A DNA stretch of 62,098 bases, taken from Candidatus Zipacnadia bacterium. Its GTDB lineage: Bacteria; Armatimonadota; Zipacnadia; Zipacnadales; UBA5352. Made by a program: the position numbers and the translations under genes. Positions 56,054 to 62,098 of this stretch are shown in pieces (position 1 is the first letter of the stretch; every line of letters begins with the position of its first letter). Under the pieces are notes generated by a model. That model searched no databases. It was not told the origin of the DNA and worked only from the letters and a program-made list of their open reading frames with translations. The stretch lies in NCBI GenBank assembly GCA_029820295.1, contig JALGVA010000007.1, positions 1-62,098 of the forward strand, written 5' to 3'.

Positions 56054-58222
56054 ATGGGCGAACCGGTTATCGACACCAACCTCGTGTTCGCACTGAGCCT
56101 GCTGCTGACGGTGGGCTTCGCGCTCGCGCGCCTGGCCAAGGCGCTGCATTTGCCATCGGTGACGGGCTACATCGTCGCCGGCATCGCGCTCGGGCCCTCT
56201 TGGCTGAACCTCATCAGCACCGAGGTGCTGGAGACCCGCCTGCAGGTGTTCACCCACATCGCTCTGCTGCTGGTCGCCTTCGGCATCGGTGAGCGCTTCG
56301 ACCTGCAGCAGTTGCGGGCCCAGGCGCGGGCGCTGGTGCGCGTCAGCCTGGGGGAGACGCTGGGCACCTTTGTGCTGGTGGGCACCGGGGTGGGGCTGGT
56401 GGCGTGGGGCACCGGCCGGGGCGACGTCTCGTTCGCCATCGCCGTGGGGCTGGTATGTGCCTCCATCGCGGTGGCGACCGCGCCGGCGGCGACCGTGATG
56501 GTCATCCGCGAGCTGGAGGCCACCGGGCCGGTGTCGCGCCTGGTGCTGTCCAGCGTGGTGGTCAACAACGCGCTGAGCGTCACGCTCTTCGGGATCGCGG
56601 TGGCGGCGGCCCAGGTGCTGCTGGGCACCGGCGGCGGCTCGCCCCTGGCCAACGCCACACGGCCCCTTGTGATCACCCTCGGCTCGCTGCTGCTGGGCAT
56701 CGCCGTGGGCCTCGTCTGCGACTTCGTCGTCCACCGTCTGCGCCAGCGCGCCGATGTGCTGGTCGTGGCCCTGGCGGCCATCTTCTTCTGCGGCGGCTTC
56801 GCCGAGTACCTGGGGCTGTCGTCGCTGCTGGCGGGCGTGGCGGCCGGCTTCGCGGTGGTCAACCGCGACCGCCGCGACGTACGCGCCTTCCGCGCGGTCA
56901 ACGACTTCGAGCCACCGATCTACGGCATCTTCTTCACCCTCGCCGGGGCGCAGCTTCACCTCGACGAACTCATTGCCGCCGGCCTGCTCGGCGCGATATT
57001 CGTGCTCGCGCGCGCCGCGGGCAAGTACTTCGGCGCCTGGCTGGGCGCGCGCTCGGTGCCCATGGAGCCCCGCCGCGCCCGCTCCATCGGCCTGGGCCTG
57101 CTCCCCCAGGCCGGCCTGGCCATCGGCCTGGCCTACCTGGTGCGCCAGGACCCCACCCTCGAGCCCATCCGCACCCTGGTCATCAACCTGGTGATCGCCA
57201 GCGTCGTGGTCAACGAGCTGCTCGGGCCGCCGCTGGTGCGCGCGATGCTCATGCGCGTGGGCGAGGTCGGGACGCCGGCCGCCGAGGCCGAGGCCCGTCC
57301 CGAGGTCGAGCCCGGCGAGCTGGACAGCCTCGACGTGGTGCCCTGGACCTGGCCGAAGCTTGAGCCGCACCGAACTGCGAGAGGCAGCGTGCTGGTGGGC
57401 GTCAGCCACCCGACCACCACCGCGGGCCTGACGCGCATTGGCGTGCTGCTCGCGCACCACTACGCGGCCCGACCCACGGCCGTACACGTCGCCACCGCCG
57501 AGCATCCCGACGACTTCTGGGACAGCCTCCGCGACCAGGAGGCTGTCGGCCTCTTCCGCATCGCCGACGAGGAGGCGCAGAGCCTCGGCTACCCGCTCGA
57601 CACCGAGGTCGAGTTCGCCGGCGACGCGGCCCTGGGCATGCTGCGGGCGGCGGAGGAGATCGATGGTCAGGCGATCGTGGTCGGCCACCCGCTGGTGCGC
57701 ACGGCCCCGCGCTTCGGGCGCATCGTGGACGCTCTGGCGCGCGACGCTCTGTGTCCCGTGGTCGTGGTGAAGTTCGCGGGGCCGCTGCACACCGAGCGCA
57801 TCCTGGTGCCGCTGAGCGGGCCGGAGGACTACCTGACCGTGCGGCCGGTGGTCGCGGCGCTGGGCGCGGTGGAGGAGCATCAGATCACCTTCCTGCGCCT
57901 CATGCCCGCCGAGTGCGGCCCGACCGAGTTGCAGGATGCCGAGCTGGAGGTGCAGGACTACGCTCACTGTGACGCCATGCCCGGCCACTGCCGCTGTCGC
58001 GCGGTCGCGGCGGACTCGCGCGTGCACGAGGTGCTGGAGGCCGCCCGCTACCACGACATCATCGTCATGGCCTCGAGCAACCAGCGTGGGCTGCGCCGCG
58101 CGTTCTTCGGCTCGCTGGCCGAGGATGTGGCGCTGCGCTCGCCGCGCTCGATGCTGCTGGTGGCCGGCGGCCTGGAGTCTCGCTCGATCGAGGAGATGGG
58201 ATCGGCAGTCCGCGACGTTTGA
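56054..58222 (+). CDS. CPA-family cation/proton antiporter with UspA-like tail
   Basis: A 722-residue protein. The first 400 residues are a Na+/H+ exchanger-like membrane domain with about 12 segments (ARLAKALHLPSVTGYIVAGIALGP, VVVNNALSVTLFGIAV, EYLGLSSLLAGVAAGFAVV, SIGLGLLPQAGLAIGLAYL). The last 280 residues hold two universal-stress-like domains (SVLVGVSHPTTTAGLTRIGVLLA..., then RILVPLSGPEDYLTVRPVVAAL...ADSRVHEVLEAARYHDIIVMASS), which may bind nucleotides. The second has an odd Cys/His cluster, HCDAMPGHCRC. Confidence 0.86.
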   Translation: MGEPVIDTNLVFALSLLLTVGFALARLAKALHLPSVTGYIVAGIALGPSWLNLISTEVLETRLQVFTHIALLLVAFGIGERFDLQQLRAQARALVRVSLGETLGTFVLVGTGVGLVAWGTGRGDVSFAIAVGLVCASIAVATAPAATVMVIRELEATGPVSRLVLSSVVVNNALSVTLFGIAVAAAQVLLGTGGGSPLANATRPLVITLGSLLLGIAVGLVCDFVVHRLRQRADVLVVALAAIFFCGGFAEYLGLSSLLAGVAAGFAVVNRDRRDVRAFRAVNDFEPPIYGIFFTLAGAQLHLDELIAAGLLGAIFVLARAAGKYFGAWLGARSVPMEPRRARSIGLGLLPQAGLAIGLAYLVRQDPTLEPIRTLVINLVIASVVVNELLGPPLVRAMLMRVGEVGTPAAEAEARPEVEPGELDSLDVVPWTWPKLEPHRTARGSVLVGVSHPTTTAGLTRIGVLLAHHYAARPTAVHVATAEHPDDFWDSLRDQEAVGLFRIADEEAQSLGYPLDTEVEFAGDAALGMLRAAEEIDGQAIVVGHPLVRTAPRFGRIVDALARDALCPVVVVKFAGPLHTERILVPLSGPEDYLTVRPVVAALGAVEEHQITFLRLMPAECGPTELQDAELEVQDYAHCDAMPGHCRCRAVAADSRVHEVLEAARYHDIIVMASSNQRGLRRAFFGSLAEDVALRSPRSMLLVAGGLESRSIEEMGSAVRDV

Positions 58223-58257
58223 CCACCGCGCCACCCGCGCACGACCGGAGGCTGACC

Positions 58258-59097
58258 ATGGACAGCGCCCGCATCGCCGCGAAGGACAACAACCTGCGCA
58301 TGGACCGCTATGAAGCCATGGAGATCATCGCGAGCTGGGGCATCGGCGGCGTGCACATCACCGCCCGTGACCCGTTCGGCCCCGAGCAGCTCAGCAAGCA
58401 GGACCGCCGGAAGCTGGTGCGCCACGTCGAGTCGCTGGGCATGACCATCTCGGCGATCATGCGCTGGGGCGGGGAGGTCGATCTCGCCGAGGAGGAGGGC
58501 TGGGAGGAGGCCATCGAGCAGGGCAAGGCGCTGCTCGAACTGGCCGCCGACCTCGAGTGCGGCATCTGGGGCGCGCACGTGGGCGTCATGCCCTGGGAGA
58601 CCGACGATCCCGGCTGGGAGCGCATGGTGCGCGGCATGGCGCAGCTCGCCGAGCATGGCGAGCAGGTGGGCGCGTGCGTGGCCATCGAGACCGGCCCCGA
58701 GCCGCCGCGCATCGTGCGCCGGCTCATCGAGACCATCGGCAGCGAGGCCATCCGCGTGAACTATGACCCCGCCAACCTGGTGATCTGGCCGGCGTTGCTG
58801 GCCCGCAAGCGCGGCGAGCAGTACGATCGCGACCGGGCGTGGGAGCAGTATGAGCCGGTCGAGGGCGCGGAGACGCTGGGGGAGTTCGTGGTGCACTGCC
58901 ACGCGAAAGACGCGATTGTGAGGTGTGACGGGCAGTACCAGGAGGTCCCGCTGGGCACGGGCTGGATCGACTTCGAGCGCTGGGTGTCCCTGCTCGACGA
59001 GGCCGGCTTCGACGGCTTCTACGCCATCGAGCGCGAGGTGGGGGACGACCCGGTGCGCGACATCCGCGAGGCCGTGGAGTTCCTGCGCGGACTGTAA
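58258..59097 (+). CDS. Sugar phosphate isomerase/epimerase-like TIM barrel
   Basis: A 279-residue xylose-isomerase-like barrel (AP_endonuc_2). Likely metal ligands lie in VAIETGPEPPRIV (Glu), RVNYDPANLVIW (Asp), HCHAKDAIV (His) and YAIEREVG (Glu). Substrate unknown; relatives epimerise ketoses or act on inositol derivatives. ATG 58258 follows CGGAGG. It lies 35 nt after the antiporter gene and ends 4 nt before the stop of the convergent TPR gene. Confidence 0.86.
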   Translation: MDSARIAAKDNNLRMDRYEAMEIIASWGIGGVHITARDPFGPEQLSKQDRRKLVRHVESLGMTISAIMRWGGEVDLAEEEGWEEAIEQGKALLELAADLECGIWGAHVGVMPWETDDPGWERMVRGMAQLAEHGEQVGACVAIETGPEPPRIVRRLIETIGSEAIRVNYDPANLVIWPALLARKRGEQYDRDRAWEQYEPVEGAETLGEFVVHCHAKDAIVRCDGQYQEVPLGTGWIDFERWVSLLDEAGFDGFYAIEREVGDDPVRDIREAVEFLRGL

Positions 59098-59101
59098 CGG
59101 C

Positions 59102-60883
59102 TCACGGTTCGGGCGCGCCCGGCGCCTGCTCCAGCAGGTCCACGTCCAGGCCCAGCCACCGGGACTGGTTGAGGGCGCGCCGGGCCTCATCCTCGCGACC
59201 GGCCTCTCGCAGCGCCAGGCCCAGGGCCGCATATCCCAGCGCGTACCCGGGCGCCGCCTCCGTCACGACCCGGAAGTGCTCGATGGCCGCGTCGGTCTCG
59301 CCCAGATCCTGCAGGGCCACGCCGAGGTTGTAGTGCGCCTTCCACATGTCCGGCGCCAGTTCGAGGGCGCGCTGCAGCTCCGGCAGGGCCTCCCGCGGCC
59401 GGCCGTCCTGCAGCAGCGCCGCGCCCAGGCTGTAATGCGCCATGGCGTGCAGGTCGTTGACCGCCACCGCAGCCCGGAAGTGCTCAACGGCCTCCTCAGT
59501 GCGCCCGGAATTCAGCAGCAGCGTGCCCAGGTCCAGGTGCGGCACGACCTGATCGGGATCGGCCTCGATGGCGGCGCGGTAATGTGCCTCGGCCACCGCC
59601 AGGTCACCGCGCGCCCCGGCGTACTTGCCGAGCACGCTGTGGGCCGCCCAGCTTCGCGGATTCAGCTCCAGATTGCGCTCGAACAGCGGCACCGAGCCGT
59701 GCCAGTAGAAGCTCTCGAGGGTGCTGTCGGCCGCGCACAGCGCCAGCACCGCGACCATGGCGTAGGTCATGGGCCGTAGCGGCCGGCGGCGCGCGACCCA
59801 CGCAAAGGCGAGCGCCGCCCCGACCATCGACATGTACATGTAGCGCGTGCCCGGGTCCTGGTTGTAGTACGGCACGAGCCCCAGCACCGGCGAGACCCCG
59901 ACGATGAAGACGGCGCCCGCCGCCACCAGCTCGGGCGTCCGGCGTCGCATCAGCACCAGTAGCGCGATGAACGCCGCCGCCGCCAGCCAGGTCACGTAGC
60001 CCCACCACTGTTGCACGACCACCGCGGGGTTGCGCCCGTAGTGAGCCATCTGGCGTATGGGGACGAAGAGCTTGCCGAGGTAGAAGGCGAGGCTGTCGCC
60101 GGCCACGAACAGCCGCTGCCACCATGCCACACGATCGCCGGGCAGCAGTCCGACGTCGATCCAGATGGTCGTGAGGGCGCCCACCAGCGCCGGCGCCAGC
60201 CAGGGCGCGAGCGCCACGGCCGAGCGCCGCCAGGGCCGCCTGAGCACGCCCACATCCAGCGCCAGGGCGATCGCGGGCAGCACGACCATGGTCTGCTTCG
60301 ACAGCACCGCCAGCGTGAAGCACACCAGCGCGACGCCGTAGCGCCAGCGCGGCACGGGGCGCTCCTCGCTCTTCGCGCGTGCCCATGCCAGGAAGTGCCA
60401 CAGCGCCAGCAGCGCGAAGAAGCCGCTGAAGACGTCTTTGAAGGCGGTCGCCCACGCGACCGCCTCGACCTGCGCCGGGTGAACGGCGAACAACGCCGCG
60501 CCCGCCGCCGACGGCCAGTTGCCCATCCCCAGCAGCCGCAGGAGCCCGAACACCAGCAGCACGTTGGCGGCGTGCATGACCAGGTTGGCCGCATGGAAGA
60601 CGCCCGGGTTGAAGGGCTGCATGTCGCGGGTGACATCGGCGCCGGGCGAGATGGCGATGGCGGCGAGGCCCGCCCACGCCGTGTGAGTGAGCGGGATGTA
60701 GTGCCCCAGCGCGGGCCGGCGCCAGAAGTCGAGGACGTTCTCCAGGCTCGGCGGGCGGTAGTGCGCGTTGTCGAAGATGTAGCCGGGATCGTCCCAATCC
60801 ACGAAGTCCATCTGCGGGACCTCGAAGAAGGTCACCGCGACGAGGACGATCAGCCCCAGCCCGATAAGGTGATGGCGTTGCAT
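59102..60883 (-). CDS. TPR-containing multi-pass membrane protein (GT-C/TMTC-like)
   Basis: A 593-residue protein. After a first membrane helix (LIGLGLIVLVAVTFF) comes PQMDFVDWDDPGYI, the acidic loop typical of GT-C glycosyltransferases of the TMTC type. About ten hydrophobic segments follow up to residue 395. The C-terminal 190 residues are about five TPR repeats (AEAHYRAAIEADPDQVVPHLDLGTLLLNSGRTEEAVEHF and so on). It may glycosylate exported proteins. ATG 60883 is chosen; upstream in-frame sequence has no signal. Confidence 0.78.
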   Translation of the reverse strand: MQRHHLIGLGLIVLVAVTFFEVPQMDFVDWDDPGYIFDNAHYRPPSLENVLDFWRRPALGHYIPLTHTAWAGLAAIAISPGADVTRDMQPFNPGVFHAANLVMHAANVLLVFGLLRLLGMGNWPSAAGAALFAVHPAQVEAVAWATAFKDVFSGFFALLALWHFLAWARAKSEERPVPRWRYGVALVCFTLAVLSKQTMVVLPAIALALDVGVLRRPWRRSAVALAPWLAPALVGALTTIWIDVGLLPGDRVAWWQRLFVAGDSLAFYLGKLFVPIRQMAHYGRNPAVVVQQWWGYVTWLAAAAFIALLVLMRRRTPELVAAGAVFIVGVSPVLGLVPYYNQDPGTRYMYMSMVGAALAFAWVARRRPLRPMTYAMVAVLALCAADSTLESFYWHGSVPLFERNLELNPRSWAAHSVLGKYAGARGDLAVAEAHYRAAIEADPDQVVPHLDLGTLLLNSGRTEEAVEHFRAAVAVNDLHAMAHYSLGAALLQDGRPREALPELQRALELAPDMWKAHYNLGVALQDLGETDAAIEHFRVVTEAAPGYALGYAALGLALREAGREDEARRALNQSRWLGLDVDLLEQAPGAPEP

Positions 60884-61022
60884 GGCGCCCACCCGATGAA
60901 GCGATGAGTGATGGCGGAAGGTTCGCGCGCCCTGCGCGTGCCCCCTTCCTGTGGGAGGTCGTTGCGCGGCCATCGGCGAAGAGGCCCGCGAAGCGCAGAC
61001 GCCGCCGGACAGGGGTGCTGTC

Positions 61023-62098
61023 ATGGCTCGGACGTTGAGATACCGCTGGAGCGTGCTCGTGCTCATCGCGCTGCTCGCACTGGCCGCCACGATCGGCGGC
61101 CTCCAGGGCATCGCCCAGGAGCCCGACGCGGTCGTCGCTTACGATGGCGCGCAGCCATGGCTGGAGGTCGATGGCGTCGTGTACGGCGCGCAGCCGGACG
61201 AGCGCGGGCCCATCGGCGGCGGCGAGGGCTACGCGGCCATCGTGACCGAGGGCGACTACACGGTGCAGACGCTCGAGGAGCTGATCGACGCCCTCGGCCA
61301 GGCGCAGCCGGGACAGGTCGTCTTCATCCCGGGCGAGACCGAGATCGACCTGACCACCTTCATCTACATCGACCAGTTCGTGCTCGAGATCCCCGGCGGC
61401 GTGACGCTGGCGGGCGAGCGGGGCAACGGCGGCTCCCTCGGCGCCATCCTCACCAGCGACGCGCTCAAGACGCCGGTGATGATCCGCGCGCTGGGGCCGG
61501 GGGTGCGCATAACCGGCCTGCGCATCCGCGGCCCCAACCCCAAACGCTACCTCGACCACCACCGGCGGGCCTTCCGGGAGGGCTACGGCGGCCACAGCTA
61601 CTACTACAAGTTCCCGACGCAGAACGGGATCTCTACCGAGTTCGATGGCCTGGAGGTGGACAACTGCGAGATCTCAGCCTTCGGCCACGGCGGGGTCTAC
61701 CTGATCGGCGGGGTCGATCACCACATCCACCACAACTACATCCACCACTGCCAGTACAACGGCCTGGGCTACGGCATCTCGCACAACACTTCGTCGTCGC
61801 TGATCGAGTGCAACCTGTTTGACTGGAACCGGCACTCGATCGCCGGGACCGGGCGGCCCGGCTGCGGCTATGTGGCGCGCAACAACATCGAACTCGGGAC
61901 CTCGCTCAGCCACTGCTTCGACATGCATGGCGGGCGCGACCGTGGTGACGGCACCGACATCGCAGGCACGCGCATCGAGATCTACAACAACACCTTCCGC
62001 GCGCCCCAGCCGGCGGTGGTCATTCGCGGCGTGCCGCAGGACGTGTGCGACGTGCACCACAACTGGTTCGCGGCGCACGCCGACGAGAGCGCCGCCGT
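61023..62098 (+). CDS. Secreted right-handed beta-helix protein, cut by right edge
   Basis: An open frame from ATG 61023 to the window end, 358 residues so far, no stop. Signal peptide RWSVLVLIALLALAATIGGLQGIAQ. The body has repeated short beta-helix rungs: GVRITGLRIRGPN, LEVDNCEISAFGHGGVYLIGG, HHIHHNYIHHCQYNGLGYGI, and IEIYNNTFRAPQPAVVIRGV, as in pectate-lyase-like and PbH1-repeat proteins. Probably acts on or binds polysaccharide outside the cell. The remaining C-terminus lies outside the window. Confidence 0.8.
   Translation, partial: MARTLRYRWSVLVLIALLALAATIGGLQGIAQEPDAVVAYDGAQPWLEVDGVVYGAQPDERGPIGGGEGYAAIVTEGDYTVQTLEELIDALGQAQPGQVVFIPGETEIDLTTFIYIDQFVLEIPGGVTLAGERGNGGSLGAILTSDALKTPVMIRALGPGVRITGLRIRGPNPKRYLDHHRRAFREGYGGHSYYYKFPTQNGISTEFDGLEVDNCEISAFGHGGVYLIGGVDHHIHHNYIHHCQYNGLGYGISHNTSSSLIECNLFDWNRHSIAGTGRPGCGYVARNNIELGTSLSHCFDMHGGRDRGDGTDIAGTRIEIYNNTFRAPQPAVVIRGVPQDVCDVHHNWFAAHADESAA

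Noticed and set aside
55613-58234. Minus-strand open frame of about 873 codons
   Set aside because: Opposite the antiporter gene and crossing the intergenic region; no domain features.

Overview
The window is GC-rich, almost fully coding bacterial chromosome. No rRNA, tRNA, CRISPR array, transposase or phage gene was seen. The best guess at the source is an uncultivated Armatimonadota-like (or Planctomycetota-like) bacterium. The strongest clue is the DUF1559-type prepilin at 47779-48417, whose N-terminus ([16 protein letters not shown]) is typical of Armatimonadota. The many secreted carbohydrate-active proteins, Gfo/Idh/MocA oxidoreductases and a sulfatase-fold enzyme fit this. The assignment is inference only.

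Layout. (1) 234-8361, minus strand: a heat-shock operon read dnaK - hsp20 - hsp20 - dnaJ - hspR - MNT nucleotidyltransferase - HEPN - clpB. It has a consensus promoter overlapped by a HAIR-like HspR operator. There is no grpE, and a HEPN/MNT pair sits inside the operon. (2) 8543-17585: a sugar and polysaccharide region with a sulfatase-fold enzyme, an oxidoreductase, a large membrane protein, a beta-propeller glycosidase-like protein and a secreted TIM-barrel-like protein. It is punctuated by palindromic intergenic repeats. (3) 17856-22027: tatC, an MrfA-like helicase and a PHP phosphoesterase. (4) 22062-26917: a secreted STN-like protein, a STAS protein, an SGNH hydrolase, then an ECF sigma factor, its zinc-finger anti-sigma factor and an exported protein made of about 15-residue YP repeats. 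(5) 26971-30498: an alcohol dehydrogenase, an FmdB zinc ribbon, a perfect but orphan CIRCE operator, Nif3, a coiled-coil zinc ribbon protein and an FmdE-like protein.

(6) 30495-38810, minus strand: queD - queC - tandem amidohydrolase - phoB-like regulator - truncated receiver - pstS - pstC - pstA - pstB - phoU. This is phosphate uptake and its control downstream of queuosine-precursor genes. (7) 39249-50746: a membrane-anchored protein, three large secreted proteins (toroid, beta-propeller, heparinase-like), a deacetylase-like protein, the prepilin, an oxidoreductase and an asparaginase. (8) 50948-55594: DUF1844, rtcA, and the t6A tRNA-modification operon tsaE-tsaB-rimI-tsaD. (9) 55595-62098: an intergenic region with DnaA-box-like motifs, an antiporter with UspA-like domains, a sugar isomerase-like protein, a TPR glycosyltransferase-like membrane protein, and a beta-helix protein running off the right edge.

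The most notable points are: the heat-shock operon that combines HAIR control, an embedded HEPN/MNT pair and a short-linker ClpB; the sigma/anti-sigma/15-residue-repeat cassette; the orphan CIRCE; the tandem amidohydrolase with a dead N-terminal half; and two families of structured intergenic repeats.
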